NCBI GenBank assembly: GCA_900549655.1 | Contig: UROZ01000003.1 | Span: forward strand, 1 to 51,243 | Direction of reading: 5' to 3' | DNA from: an uncultured Collinsella sp. | GTDB lineage: Bacteria > Actinomycetota > Coriobacteriia > Coriobacteriales > Coriobacteriaceae | DNA: 51,243 nucleotides | Position numbers and translations under genes: made by a program | Shown: positions 42,570-51,243 of the stretch, in pieces | How positions within the stretch are numbered: position 1 is the stretch's first letter | Layout of the letters: each line of letters opens with the position of its first letter | The notes under the pieces: generated by a model | What the model saw: only the letters and a program-made list of their open reading frames with translations | Told to the model about the DNA's origin: nothing | Databases searched by the model: none

Positions 42570-43913
42570 TTAGTTGGCCATAACACCTTCGGTCCAGGCC
42601 TCGACGTCCTCGATACGCAGGACGTTGGCGACCTCGGCCACGCAGTCGACACTGGCAAGCTCGGCGGCGGCAGCCTGGACGTCCTTCTCGAGTGCGCGGT
42701 GCGTCAGGAAGATGACCGAGCAGGCATCGCTGACGCCCGACTTGCCGTCCTCGACCTGGTTGATGAGCGAGATCGAGATGTTGTGCTTGGCAAAGATGTC
42801 GACCGTCTCGGACAGGGCACCCACGCGGTCGGCGACCTTCAGGCGCACATAGTACTTGGTCTGGAGCTCGTCCATGGGCTTAAAGGCGAGGTTGTGACCA
42901 TAGGGCTCAATCTCGGGCAGCGGAGCCACGCCGCGGCTGATCTGCTCGGAGAGCGACAGGATATCGCCCACGACGGCGCTCGCGGTGGGGAAGGAGCCTG
43001 CGCCGGCACCGTAGAACATGGTTTCGCCCACGGCGTCACCCACCACGTAGACGGCGTTCATGGCGCCGTTGACCTTGGCGAGCATATGGTCTGCCGGGAT
43101 GAGCGTGGGATGCACGCGGACGTCGACGCCGGCGTCGGTGTTGCGTGCGATCCCCAGCAGCTTGATGGTGTAGCCGAGCTCGCGGGCCTGGGCAATGTCC
43201 TCGGCGCCGATGGTACGGATACCCTGCTGGTAGACATCGTCGGTGGTCACGCGGGTGCCAAAGCCGATGGAAGCGAGGATTGCCGTCTTGCTGGCGGCGT
43301 CGAAGCCGTCGACGTCGGCGGACGGGTCGGCCTCGGCATAGCCCTTTGCCTGGGCGTCGGCGAGCACGTCAGCGTAATCGGCGCCCTCGGCGTCCATGCG
43401 CGACAGGATGTAGTTGGTGGTGCCGTTGAGAATGCCAGCGATGGTCAGGATCTTGTTGCCCACCAGGTCGTGCTCGAGCGTGCTGACAATGGGGATGCCA
43501 CCGCCGCAGCTGGCCTCGCACTTAATCTGCACGCCGCACGCGCGCGCCTTCTCGGCGAGCGTCTCGACATGACGGCCCAGCAGGGCCTTGTTGGCAGAGA
43601 CGACGTGCTTGCCGTTCTCGAAGGCGGTGGTGAAGATTTCGGTCGCGGGGTGCTCGCCGCCGATGAGCTCGACGACGATATCGACGGCGGGGTCGGTGAC
43701 GACGTCGTGCCAGTCGCTCGTAAAGGCCTCGCGCTCAATACCGGCGGCTTCGGCCTGCTCCCAGGCAAGCGCGCAGGCGCGGGTCAGCTTAAGGTCGATG
43801 CCGTAGGCGGCCAGGTACTCATCGTGGTGGCTCTTGATCAGACGGGCCACGCCGCCGCCGACGGTTCCCAGACCGATGAGGCCGACGTTCACGGTGCGCA
43901 GGGGTTCGCTCAT
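42570..43913 (-). CDS. hom: Homoserine dehydrogenase
   Basis: A 447-residue enzyme that reduces aspartate semialdehyde to homoserine on the way to threonine and methionine. The NAD(P) loop GLIGLGTVGGG is at the start, then VVSANKALL, the signature GILNGTTNYIL and ADPSADVDGFDAASK. A C-terminal ACT domain (about 365-447, RLKVADRVGALSETVDIFAKH) suggests feedback control by threonine. AAGGAG precedes the ATG. It is a single-gene unit with its own terminator. Confidence 0.95.
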   Translation of the reverse strand: MSEPLRTVNVGLIGLGTVGGGVARLIKSHHDEYLAAYGIDLKLTRACALAWEQAEAAGIEREAFTSDWHDVVTDPAVDIVVELIGGEHPATEIFTTAFENGKHVVSANKALLGRHVETLAEKARACGVQIKCEASCGGGIPIVSTLEHDLVGNKILTIAGILNGTTNYILSRMDAEGADYADVLADAQAKGYAEADPSADVDGFDAASKTAILASIGFGTRVTTDDVYQQGIRTIGAEDIAQARELGYTIKLLGIARNTDAGVDVRVHPTLIPADHMLAKVNGAMNAVYVVGDAVGETMFYGAGAGSFPTASAVVGDILSLSEQISRGVAPLPEIEPYGHNLAFKPMDELQTKYYVRLKVADRVGALSETVDIFAKHNISISLINQVEDGKSGVSDACSVIFLTHRALEKDVQAAAAELASVDCVAEVANVLRIEDVEAWTEGVMAN

Positions 43914-44113
43914 AGATAGCTCCTTCGTGCATCTTATGGATGGATTAACCGCTTAAAGGTTGAGTGCATTCTAGCGTGAACCGAGGGCGCGTGCTCGCTA
44001 GGCAACAGGAGTCGCACAAAACGGCACCCCCGAAACGCTGCGGAAACATTGGAAACACGCTTGCTACAAACGAACTTCCGTAACAAACTGTCAACGTTTG
44101 CACCATAAGGTTT

Positions 44114-44518
44114 GCCCTGTGCGACTGGGGCATGCAGGCGCTCGTCGGCCCCGTCACGACTGGTGCCGCCGTCGCCGTCTCGGGCGAGATCGCCGACGAT
44201 ATGCTCATGACCCCGTTTTCGGCTGACGATGAGAAGAATGCCGACTTCGTCAAGGCCTATAAGGATGCCTACGACGAGACGCCCAACCAGTTTGCCGCCG
44301 ACGCTTACGATTGCGTCCACGCCATCGCCGAGGCTATCGATAGGGCGGGGATTGACATTTCGGCCGACGGTGCCGAAATTGCCGACGATCTTGCCCGTGC
44401 CATGCGCAAGATCAAGATCGAGGGCCTGACGGGCGAGCTGACGTGGAATGATAAGGGCCAGGTTGAAAAGCCCGCTACGGCCTATGTGATTCAGGATGGC
44501 AAGTACATCGCCGCCTAA
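44114..44518 (+). pseudogene. Decayed livJ copy with internal deletion
   Basis: A reading frame matching livJ only in two pieces. DWGMQALVGP, then TTGAAVAVSG, correspond to livJ residues about 110-130, then the frame jumps directly to LMTPFSADDEKNADF, livJ residues about 292-306, and continues to the end (TWNDKGQVEKPATAYVIQDGKY). About 160 residues are missing between, and the signal peptide and first 108 or so residues are absent. The frame is intact to the stop codon, which suggests a recent deletion. There is no ribosome site. It lies 270 bp before the intact livJ, so it is the remains of a tandem duplicate. Confidence 0.85.
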
Positions 44519-44720
44519 GTGCATATAACGACACCGGTGGGGCCGTTTTATTCAGGGCAAGGACGCCTGTAACAGAACGGAAACATTACTTTTACATAAT
44601 AAAGTGGCAATACTGCATAAAATAATAGAAATACGCAGAATTATGGATAAATGAACAAATCCAAAGAAAAGTTGAAATAATCATCACTTTCCTTAACTAA
44701 AGCGTCTAGTATTTTGCGAA

Positions 44721-44766
44721 CGCCGAACACGGCGAAGGATGGCCTGTCGGGTAACCGAAACCCGAC
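44721..44766 (+). promoter_or_regulatory. Structured leader before livJ
   Basis: Two hairpins: CGCCG-AACA-CGGCG (44721-44734) and a 7-bp stem GTCGGGT with ACCCGAC (44746-44766). They sit between an AT-rich promoter region (TTGAAA at 44672 is a possible -35) and the ribosome site of livJ. They could affect mRNA stability or control. I recognise no riboswitch class. Confidence 0.4.
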
Positions 44767-44787
44767 GAGATTTGAGAGGAGAGCCGC

Positions 44788-45975
44788 ATGTCGAGCCTCA
44801 CCGGTAAGTCATTGAACCCTGTTATGAATCGCAGGAGCGTTATCGCGAGCGCAGCAGGTCTGGGGGCGATGTCCATTCTAGCTGGTTGCTCCTCCAACGG
44901 CGGCGACAGCGGTTCCGCTTCGAGCGACGCTTCGTTTAAGATCGGTACCATCGGCCCGCTGACCGGTGCCAACGCGTCCTACGGCAAGTCCGTTACACAG
45001 GCTGTCGAGCTTGGCTGCAAGGATTTCTCGACCAAGGAGCTGCCGCTTGCCAGCAAGGCCGAGGACGACCAGGCCGATGGCGAGAAGGCCGTCAACGCCT
45101 TCAACACCCTGCTCGACTGGGGCATGCAGGCCCTCGTCGGTCCGACCACCACGGGTGCGTCGGTTGCCGTTGCCGCAGAGTGCGGTAACGACCCCAAGAC
45201 GTTCATGATCACCCCGTCCGCGTCCTCCGAGGACGTCACCGACGGCAAGGATTGCGTCTTCCAGGTTTGCTTCACCGACCCCAACCAGGGTGTCAACGCT
45301 GCCAAGTTCCTGGCGCAGAAGTATGCGGACGAGAAGTTCGTGCTGTTCTATAACTCCGGCGACGCCTATTCTTCGGGCATCGCAGATTCCTTTAAGGCCC
45401 AGGCCGCTGAGTCCAAGCTCGAGATTGTCGACGAGGAGACCTTTAAGGACGACTCCGCTACGAGCTTTACCAACCAGCTGACCAAGGCCAAGCAGGCCGG
45501 CGCCACCATGATCTTTGCGCCGATCTACTACACGCCGGCGTCCGTCCTGCTCAAGAACGCCAAGGACATGGGCTACGACGTCAAGATGATGGGCTGCGAC
45601 GGCATGGACGGCATCCTGGGCGTTGAGGGCTTCGATACCTCTCTTGCCGAGGGTCTGCTGCTCATGACCCCGTTTTCCGCCGACGACGAGAAGAACGCCG
45701 ACTTCGTCAACGCTTACAAAGATAAGTACGGCGATACCCCCGACCAGTTTGCCGCCGACGCCTACGACGGCGTGCATGCTGTGGTCGAGGCTCTCAAGGA
45801 GGCCGGCCTGGGTGTCGACGCCGATCCCACCGAGGTTGCCGAGAAGCTTCCCGAGGCTATGCGCAACATTACCGTTGACGGCCTGACCGGCAAGCTCACC
45901 TGGAACGATAAGGGTCAGGTCCAGAAGGAGCCCACGGCGTACGTCATCACCGACGGCAAGTACGTACAGGCCTAA
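44788..45975 (+). CDS. livJ: Branched-chain amino acid ABC transporter substrate-binding lipoprotein
   Basis: A 395-residue periplasmic-binding-type protein. NRR near residues 14-16, a hydrophobic stretch and lipobox SILAGC with Cys34 mark a lipoprotein, perhaps Tat-exported. FKIGTIGPLTGANASYG is the usual start of the mature LivJ fold and DGLTGKLTWNDKGQVQK its end. It should bind leucine, isoleucine or valine and feed LivHMGF downstream. GAGAGGAGAG precedes the ATG. A hairpin separates it from livH, as is common when the binding protein is made in excess. Confidence 0.92.
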   Translation: MSSLTGKSLNPVMNRRSVIASAAGLGAMSILAGCSSNGGDSGSASSDASFKIGTIGPLTGANASYGKSVTQAVELGCKDFSTKELPLASKAEDDQADGEKAVNAFNTLLDWGMQALVGPTTTGASVAVAAECGNDPKTFMITPSASSEDVTDGKDCVFQVCFTDPNQGVNAAKFLAQKYADEKFVLFYNSGDAYSSGIADSFKAQAAESKLEIVDEETFKDDSATSFTNQLTKAKQAGATMIFAPIYYTPASVLLKNAKDMGYDVKMMGCDGMDGILGVEGFDTSLAEGLLLMTPFSADDEKNADFVNAYKDKYGDTPDQFAADAYDGVHAVVEALKEAGLGVDADPTEVAEKLPEAMRNITVDGLTGKLTWNDKGQVQKEPTAYVITDGKYVQA

Positions 45976-46007
45976 TTGGCCGCCTTACATAGAGCGGTTT
46001 TGATCCC

Positions 46008-46037
46008 AAGCAGGGGAGGTTTTGGCCTTCCCTGCTT
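46008..46037 (+). terminator. Intercistronic hairpin between livJ and livH
   Basis: AAGCAGGGGAGG (46008-46019) pairs with CCTTCCCTGCTT (46026-46037), loop six bases. No T run follows, so it more likely stabilises livJ mRNA or causes partial termination than ends the operon. Confidence 0.55.
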
Positions 46038-46114
46038 GCTTGGTATCTAGGGACGATGTAACGTCCCTGTTTCATACATCAACTGGAAACCTATTCGAAA
46101 GGGGGATGTGGAAC

Positions 46115-46996
46115 ATGACGGTCTTTATCCAATACCTGGTCAACGGCCTGTCCATGGGCAGCGTCTACGCCATCATCGCGTTGGGCTACACCATGGTCTA
46201 TGGCATCGCCAAGATGCTGAACTTCGCTCACGGCGACGTTATCATGGTCGGTGCCTATGTCTCGTTCTGCGCCACGTCGTATCTCGGCCTCCCGGGCTGG
46301 GCATCTGTAATTCTCTCTTGTGTGGTCTGTACCGTTCTCGGTGTTCTCATCGAGGGTCTGGCATACAAGCCGCTGCGTCAGGCGGGCCCGCTGGCCGTTC
46401 TGATCACGGCCATCGGCGTGTCTTACTTCCTGCAGAACGCCGCGCAGCTTCTGTGGGGCGCCACGCCCAAGAACTTTACTTCGCTCGTCACCTTCCCGGT
46501 GCCGGAGTTCTTGGCCAAGTTTAACGTAAGCGCCGTCTCGCTCGTCACCATCGTCGCCTGCCTGGTTATCATGGCCGGCCTGATGTTCTTTACAGGTAAG
46601 ACCAAGATGGGCAAAGCCATGCGCGCCGTGTCCGAGGACAAAGCCGCCGCTCAGCTCATGGGCATCAACGTCAACCGTACCATCTCGATGACGTTTGCCA
46701 TCGGCTCCGCCCTTGCCGCCATCGCCGGTGTGCTCCTGTGCTCCTACTCGCCGGTCCTGCAACCCACCACGGGCGCCATGCCTGGCATCAAGGCCTTCGA
46801 CGCCGCCGTCTTCGGTGGCATCGGCTCCATCCCCGGCGCCTTTGTCGGTGGCATTCTCATCGGCATCATCGAGGCGATGGCGCAGGCTTACATTTCCACG
46901 AGCCTTGCCAACTCCATCGTCTTTGGTGTTTTGATCATCGTCCTGCTCGTCAAGCCTGCCGGCCTCTTGGGCAAGTACGTCCCCGAGAAGGTGTAG
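46115..46996 (+). CDS. livH: Branched-chain amino acid ABC permease LivH
   Basis: A 293-residue permease with about eight membrane segments. GLSMGSVYAIIALGYTMVYG at the start and GRAM-like KMGKAMRAVSEDKAAAQLMG, the coupling loop, are LivH hallmarks. AAAGGGGG lies nine bases before the ATG at 46115. An in-frame ATG at 46106 is too close to it. It pairs with LivM to form the channel. Confidence 0.93.
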   Translation: MTVFIQYLVNGLSMGSVYAIIALGYTMVYGIAKMLNFAHGDVIMVGAYVSFCATSYLGLPGWASVILSCVVCTVLGVLIEGLAYKPLRQAGPLAVLITAIGVSYFLQNAAQLLWGATPKNFTSLVTFPVPEFLAKFNVSAVSLVTIVACLVIMAGLMFFTGKTKMGKAMRAVSEDKAAAQLMGINVNRTISMTFAIGSALAAIAGVLLCSYSPVLQPTTGAMPGIKAFDAAVFGGIGSIPGAFVGGILIGIIEAMAQAYISTSLANSIVFGVLIIVLLVKPAGLLGKYVPEKV

Positions 46997-47005
46997 GTGA
47001 GCGTT

Positions 47006-48085
47006 ATGAAGTTTCTTAAAGACAAGCAGACGCGTCACGACTTTGTTACGTACGCCATGTGCCTTGTGGCGTTCGCCATCGTGTTCTTTATGCAGTCCAA
47101 CCATATGATTCCGCGCATGATCGCCGGTCAGCTGGTTCCCATCACGGCCTATATCGTCATGGCCATCTCCCTTAACCTCGTCGTCGGCATCGCGGGCGAC
47201 TTGTCGCTGGGCCATGCGGGCTTTATGAGTGTCGGTGCCTACACGGGCATCGTCACCGCGGTCGCCCTCGAGAGCGCCGTTCCCTCCGATCCGGTGCGCC
47301 TTATCATCAGCATTGTGGTCGGCGCTATCGCCGCTGCCATCTTGGGCTTCTTGATCGGTATCCCGGTCCTGCGCCTGAGCGGCGATTACCTGGCTATCGT
47401 GACGCTGGCCTTTGGCGAGATCATCAAAGAGATCGTCACCTGCCTCATTGTGGGTGTCGACTCCCGCGGCCTGCACGTGATCTTTAACATCACGGGCAAC
47501 TCTACGATCGACGACCTGCATCTGCTCGAGGACGGTACCGCCATCATCAAGGGCGCCCAGGGCGCCTCGGGCGTGTCGACGTACTCGACCTTCCTCGCCG
47601 GTGCCATCCTGGTCATGGTCGCACTCGTGATCGTGCTCAACCTGGTTCGCAGCCGTACCGGCCGTGCCATTATGGCCGTGCGCGATAACAAGATTGCAGC
47701 CGAGTCGGTAGGCATCTCCGTCACCGAATACCGCATGATCGCCTTCGTGGTTTCCGCTGCCCTTGCCGGTGCTGCCGGAGCTCTCTTCGGCGGTAACTTC
47801 TCGCAGCTTTCCGCCACTAAGTTTGACTTCAACACGTCCATCCTCATCCTGGTGTTCGTGGTCCTGGGTGGTCTGGGCAATATGCGCGGCTCCGTCATCG
47901 CGGCGGCGTTGCTCACGGTGCTTCCCGAGCTGCTCCGTCAGTTCTCGGACTACCGCATGCTCATCTACGCCATCGTGCTGATTCTGGTCATGATCTTTAC
48001 CAACAACCCGCAGCTCAAGGCGTTCTTCGCACGCATTAAGGATCGCTTTGCTCCCAAGAAGGAGGTGGCAGCCGATGCCCAGTAA
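47006..48085 (+). CDS. livM: Branched-chain amino acid ABC permease LivM
   Basis: A 359-residue permease with eight to ten membrane segments. SLNLVVGIAGDLSLGHAGFMSVGAYTG and RTGRAIMAVRDNKIAAESVG are LivM hallmarks. Start choice is between GTG at 46997 and ATG at 47006. I take the ATG, six bases after AGGTGA. The livG gene begins 11 bp before its end, so translation is coupled. Confidence 0.92.
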   Translation: MKFLKDKQTRHDFVTYAMCLVAFAIVFFMQSNHMIPRMIAGQLVPITAYIVMAISLNLVVGIAGDLSLGHAGFMSVGAYTGIVTAVALESAVPSDPVRLIISIVVGAIAAAILGFLIGIPVLRLSGDYLAIVTLAFGEIIKEIVTCLIVGVDSRGLHVIFNITGNSTIDDLHLLEDGTAIIKGAQGASGVSTYSTFLAGAILVMVALVIVLNLVRSRTGRAIMAVRDNKIAAESVGISVTEYRMIAFVVSAALAGAAGALFGGNFSQLSATKFDFNTSILILVFVVLGGLGNMRGSVIAAALLTVLPELLRQFSDYRMLIYAIVLILVMIFTNNPQLKAFFARIKDRFAPKKEVAADAQ

Positions 48086-48935
48086 GTTTGAGTTCAACAA
48101 GGGCAAGATGGTCCCGTATCCTTCTGGCGCCATTGTCCCCGACCGCGACCTGGGCCAGCGCCCGGCGCTCGAGTGCATCCACCTGGGCATTGAGTTTGGC
48201 GGCCTCAAGGCGGTCGACGACTTTAGCCTAACCATCGGCAAGACCGAGATCGCCGGTCTCATCGGCCCCAACGGTGCCGGCAAGACCACGGTCTTCAACC
48301 TGCTCACCAAGGTGTACCAGCCCACGCATGGCACCATCCTGCTCGATGGTGAGGACACCTCGGGCAAGTCGGTCTATCAGGTCAACCGCATGGGTATTGC
48401 CCGTACCTTCCAGAACATTCGCCTGTTCAATACCATGACGGTGGAGGATAACGTCAAGGTCGGTCTGCACAATCAGGAGCGCTACTCCGGCTTTGAGGGC
48501 GTGCTGCGCCTGCCGACGTATTGGAAGCACGAGAAGGCCGCCCACGAGCGCGCCATGGAGCTGCTGTCCATTTTTGACATGGAGCACCTGGCAAATGAAC
48601 AGGCCGGCTCGCTGCCTTACGGCGCTCAGCGTCGTCTGGAGATCGTCCGCGCGCTTGCCACCAACCCCAAGCTGCTGTTGCTCGACGAGCCTGCCGCCGG
48701 CATGAACCCGTCCGAGACCGCGGAGCTCATGGAGAACATCGTCAAGATCCGCGACACCTTCGGCATCGCCATCATGCTTATCGAGCATGATATGTCGCTC
48801 GTTATGAACATCTGCGAGGGCATCTGCGTGCTTAACTTTGGCAAGGTTATCGCCAAGGGTACGGCCGAGGAGATCCAGAACAACGATGCCGTTATCGAGG
48901 CATATCTGGGCAAGCAAGATAAGGGGGAGAACTAA
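48075..48935 (+). CDS. livG: Branched-chain amino acid ABC ATPase LivG
   Basis: A 286-residue ATPase. Walker A GPNGAGKTT, a degenerate signature LPYGAQRRLEIVRA and Walker B LLLLDEPAAGMNP are present, with the LivG-type C-terminus IAKGTAEEIQNN. A 25-residue N-terminal extension precedes the ABC domain. AGGAGGT is the ribosome site, inside livM. Confidence 0.93.
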   Translation: MPSKFEFNKGKMVPYPSGAIVPDRDLGQRPALECIHLGIEFGGLKAVDDFSLTIGKTEIAGLIGPNGAGKTTVFNLLTKVYQPTHGTILLDGEDTSGKSVYQVNRMGIARTFQNIRLFNTMTVEDNVKVGLHNQERYSGFEGVLRLPTYWKHEKAAHERAMELLSIFDMEHLANEQAGSLPYGAQRRLEIVRALATNPKLLLLDEPAAGMNPSETAELMENIVKIRDTFGIAIMLIEHDMSLVMNICEGICVLNFGKVIAKGTAEEIQNNDAVIEAYLGKQDKGEN

Positions 48936-49649
48936 ATGGCAGAGCCGATGCTTTCCGTCTACAACATCAACGTCTGGTACGGCGCCATCCACGCCATCAA
49001 GGACATCTCCTTTAACGTTAACGAGGGCGAGATCGTGGCTCTGATCGGCGCGAACGGCGCTGGCAAGTCCACAACGCTCAAGACCGTCTCGGGCCTGCTG
49101 CGCTCCAAGACCGGCTCCATCAAGTTTATGGGCGAGGACATTACCCATACGCCCGCTGATAAGCTGGTTGGTAAGGGACTGGCTCAGGTTCCCGAGGGAC
49201 GTCGCGCCTTTTTGCAGATGACGGTTGAGGAGAACCTGGAGATGGGCGCCTATACGCAACCCAAGTCCACGGTGGCTCCGGGCCTTGAGCGCGTCTACGA
49301 GCAGTTCCCGCGCCTGAAGGAGCGCCGTCGTCAGGTCGCCGGCACCCTTTCGGGCGGCGAGCAGCAGATGCTCGTTATGGGCCGCGCCCTTATGAGCAAC
49401 CCCAAGCTGCTCATGCTCGACGAACCTTCCATGGGCCTGGCGCCGATTCTGATTGAGCAGATCTTCCAGATTGTCGAGGATTTGCATAAGGCCGGCACCA
49501 CGGTGCTTCTGGTCGAGCAAAACGCACAGATGGCTCTTTCCATCGCCACACGCGGCTACGTGCTCGAGACCGGCAAGATCACCATGACCGGCACCGGCCA
49601 AGAGCTCCTGCACGACGATAACGTCCGCAAAGCCTACCTCGGAGGCTAA
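48936..49649 (+). CDS. livF: Branched-chain amino acid ABC ATPase LivF
   Basis: A 237-residue ATPase. Walker A GANGAGKST, signature LSGGEQQML and Walker B LLMLDEPSMGLAP are all intact, with QNAQMALSIATRGYVLETG after. It starts directly after the livG stop (AAGGGGGAG upstream) and closes the operon; a strong terminator follows. Confidence 0.94.
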   Translation: MAEPMLSVYNINVWYGAIHAIKDISFNVNEGEIVALIGANGAGKSTTLKTVSGLLRSKTGSIKFMGEDITHTPADKLVGKGLAQVPEGRRAFLQMTVEENLEMGAYTQPKSTVAPGLERVYEQFPRLKERRRQVAGTLSGGEQQMLVMGRALMSNPKLLMLDEPSMGLAPILIEQIFQIVEDLHKAGTTVLLVEQNAQMALSIATRGYVLETGKITMTGTGQELLHDDNVRKAYLGG

Positions 49650-49659
49650 CCCACCTAAC

Positions 49660-49696
49660 AAAAGGGGCGCTGACTATCTCAGTCAGCGCCCCTTTT
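49660..49696. terminator. Strong bidirectional terminator of the liv operon
   Basis: A perfect 16-bp stem (49660-49675 with 49681-49696), five-base loop, flanked by A and T runs on both sides. Confidence 0.95.
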
Positions 49697-49697
49697 T

Positions 49698-49764
49698 AGT
49701 TGCGGTGAAATAGGGACTGAATACGGGCTCCAGAGGCCAAAAGAGTCCCTATTCCACCGCAACT
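49698..49764. repeat. Large inverted repeat (21-bp arms)
   Basis: Arms 49698-49718 and 49744-49764 are reverse complements with one mismatch (core AGGGACT with AGTCCCT and TTGCGG with CCGCAA) around a 25-base centre. It directly follows the liv terminator and precedes cutC. It may be a REP/MITE-like element or a small structured RNA. Confidence 0.7.
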
Positions 49765-49823
49765 TCATGGGGATGTGTGACAATGCCCGTCGGAAAACAT
49801 CTGCTGTCTTTGGGGGTCTATCT

Positions 49824-50501
49824 ATGCTGTACGAGTTTTGTGCCGAGAACTTTGAGCGGGTGCCGGCGGCTATCGATGCCGGTGCAAGGTGCGTCGAGCT
49901 GTGCGACAACCTTGCCGTCGGTGGTACCACGCCCTCGGCTGGCGTTATCAGCGCTACGGTCGGCTATGCTCACGAGCATGACGCGCGAGTGATGTGCATG
50001 ATTCGCCCGCGTGGCGGTGACTTTCATTACAACCAGGACGAGCTGCGCATGATGGAGATGGACCTGGGCCTTGCCGTGAGCGCCGGCGTTGACGGCTTGG
50101 TCTTTGGCTGCTGCAAGCCCTGCGCTGGCGGATGGGCGCTCGACGAGCTTACGCTTGGTGCCCTCGTGATGGCCGCGGGCTGCGCGACCGAGGAGTGCAA
50201 GCGCGGGCCCATCGATATTACCTTCCACATGGCCTTCGACCAGCTCTCGCCCGAGGCTCAGCTCGATGCCGTCGACACACTCGCCGACTGCGGTATCACG
50301 CGCATCCTGACGCATGGTGGCGCTGCCGGAACGCCGATCGAGGACAACCTGGAGCACCTGTCGCGTCTTATCGAGTATGCGGGCGACCGCCTGACCATCC
50401 TTCCCGGCGGTGGCATTTCTACGGCCAACCGCGATACCGTGGCGGCGGCACTGGGCGTCTCCGAGCTCCATGGCACCAAGATCGTGCCGCTGGAGGTATA
50501 A
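49824..50501 (+). CDS. cutC: CutC family protein
   Basis: A 225-residue TIM-barrel protein. VELCDNLAVGGTTPSAG, MIRPRGGDFHYN, DGLVFGC, TFHMAFDQ, ILTHGGA and LPGGGIS are the conserved CutC strands. The family is named for copper homeostasis, but the biochemical role is uncertain. The ATG at 49824 follows TTGGGGG. The downstream gene starts 3 bp after its stop, so the two form an operon. Confidence 0.9.
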   Translation: MLYEFCAENFERVPAAIDAGARCVELCDNLAVGGTTPSAGVISATVGYAHEHDARVMCMIRPRGGDFHYNQDELRMMEMDLGLAVSAGVDGLVFGCCKPCAGGWALDELTLGALVMAAGCATEECKRGPIDITFHMAFDQLSPEAQLDAVDTLADCGITRILTHGGAAGTPIEDNLEHLSRLIEYAGDRLTILPGGGISTANRDTVAAALGVSELHGTKIVPLEV

Positions 50502-50504
50502 CCC

Positions 50505-51243
50505 GTGGCGCTGGTATTTGACGTTCGGCAGGCGAGCGGTAAGCCCGACGACAACCGCCGCCCCGGCACCGCGTGCCCCTTTTGCGATACCGAGGAACTC
50601 GCCAATATCATCCGGCGCGACGGTGACTGCATCTGGCTCGAGAATAAGTTTAAGACCTTGCGGGCCACTCGCCAGACCGTATTGATTGAGTCGTCCGACC
50701 ACGACGCCGACCTGGTGACCTATGCGCCGGACGAGCTGCATCATGTTATGCGGTTTGCCCTGGATTGCTGGCAGCGGATGATTGACTCCCGGCAGTATCG
50801 CAGCGTTCTCATGTACAAGAACAAGGGCCCACTTTCGGGCGGCAGTCTGGTCCATCCGCACATGCAGATTGTGGGTTTGGAGCAGGAGGACGGCTATGCG
50901 GCGCTGACCTCAGCCAACTTTGAAGGCATCGATGTCTGGCGGCAGGGGAGAATCTCGGTCAACATCTCAACCGAGCCGATCATGGGATTCTTTGAGGTCA
51001 ACGTCTCGGCTCCACAGGGAATCGCCGCCAGCGATGACGCACGAGACCAAGCCGAGGCGGATCTCTTTGCCGATGCGATCCAGGTAGCTCTGCGCTATAT
51101 CCTAAACGGGCACCACGGTGGTCGCGCAGAGTCGTACAACTTGTTCTTCTATCACCTGGGCGGTCGGACCATTGCCAAGGCGCTGCCGCGTTGGGTGGTT
51201 TCGCCCTACTTTGTGGGCTATCGTCTGGCCCAGGTCAATGCCG
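50505..51243 (+). CDS. DUF4931 / GalT-like HIT-superfamily protein, cut by window end
   Basis: The first 246 codons of a gene that runs beyond the window. Start is GTG at 50505, eight bases after GGAGG at the end of cutC. An early CPFC pair (a zinc site in GalT-like proteins), then GPLSGGSLVHPHMQIVGL with the histidine triad-like HxHxQ, indicate the galactose-1-phosphate uridylyltransferase fold, most like DUF4931. Substrate unknown. No stop codon is reached. Confidence 0.75.
   Translation, partial: MALVFDVRQASGKPDDNRRPGTACPFCDTEELANIIRRDGDCIWLENKFKTLRATRQTVLIESSDHDADLVTYAPDELHHVMRFALDCWQRMIDSRQYRSVLMYKNKGPLSGGSLVHPHMQIVGLEQEDGYAALTSANFEGIDVWRQGRISVNISTEPIMGFFEVNVSAPQGIAASDDARDQAEADLFADAIQVALRYILNGHHGGRAESYNLFFYHLGGRTIAKALPRWVVSPYFVGYRLAQVNA

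Noticed and set aside
46091..48367. 758-codon open frame opposite livH, livM and livG
   Set aside because: Antisense to three well-supported transporter genes; the product is a low-complexity Asp/Gly/His-rich chain.

Overview
The window looks like a chromosome segment of a gut actinobacterium of class Coriobacteriia, most likely Collinsella or a close relative. This rests on the high G+C backbone (one backbone line, 22501-22560, counts to 43/60 G+C), GTG starts behind strong AGGAGG-type ribosome sites, and anaerobe-type genes such as an Etf-linked lactate dehydrogenase and a single-chain clade-II PurL. The genus is an inference. No rRNA, tRNA, CRISPR array, integrase or transposase was found.

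Layout. 0-6.8 kb: DUF3516 helicase, a TrmB-like methyltransferase, a second methyltransferase, and a two-gene operon of a membrane XRE regulator with a DUF4097 protein. 6.9-9.7 kb: bacterial Elp3 and a membrane-anchored spermidine-synthase-like protein. 9.7-15.3 kb: a three-gene module of TerB_N/TerB_C protein, BrxD-like ATPase (DUF2791) and Lhr/BrxHI-like helicase, a probable DNA-processing or defence system. 15.4-19.4 kb: DUF554 membrane protein and an operon of exported proteins, one with an LAQTG sorting signal. 19.8-23.4 kb: FAD lactate/2-hydroxyacid dehydrogenase with EtfB and ferredoxin-EtfA, a probable electron-confurcating enzyme. 23.4-34.5 kb: HD hydrolase, AzlCD exporter, KdgT permease, GGDEF cyclase, DMT exporter, PurL and a CPA2 antiporter.

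34.5-41.6 kb is an AT-richer accessory block (line 36781-36840 counts to 23/60 G+C) bounded on both sides by same-orientation arrays of a ~61-bp palindromic repeat followed by a terminator. Inside are a self-inhibited Fic AMPylase on + and a compact five-gene operon on -: FHA protein, SPFH/zinc-ribbon protein, four-helix membrane protein, HEPN RNase-like protein, and zinc-ribbon/TPR/coiled-coil protein. The operon has its own promoter with a palindrome in the -35/-10 spacer. This block is the best candidate for an undescribed system: phospho-signal recognition and a membrane scaffold coupled to a HEPN effector.

41.6-51.2 kb returns to housekeeping: an SDR oxidoreductase, homoserine dehydrogenase, a decayed livJ copy, a complete livJHMGF branched-chain amino-acid ABC transporter, an unusual intergenic inverted repeat, cutC, and a DUF4931/GalT-like gene cut by the window end.
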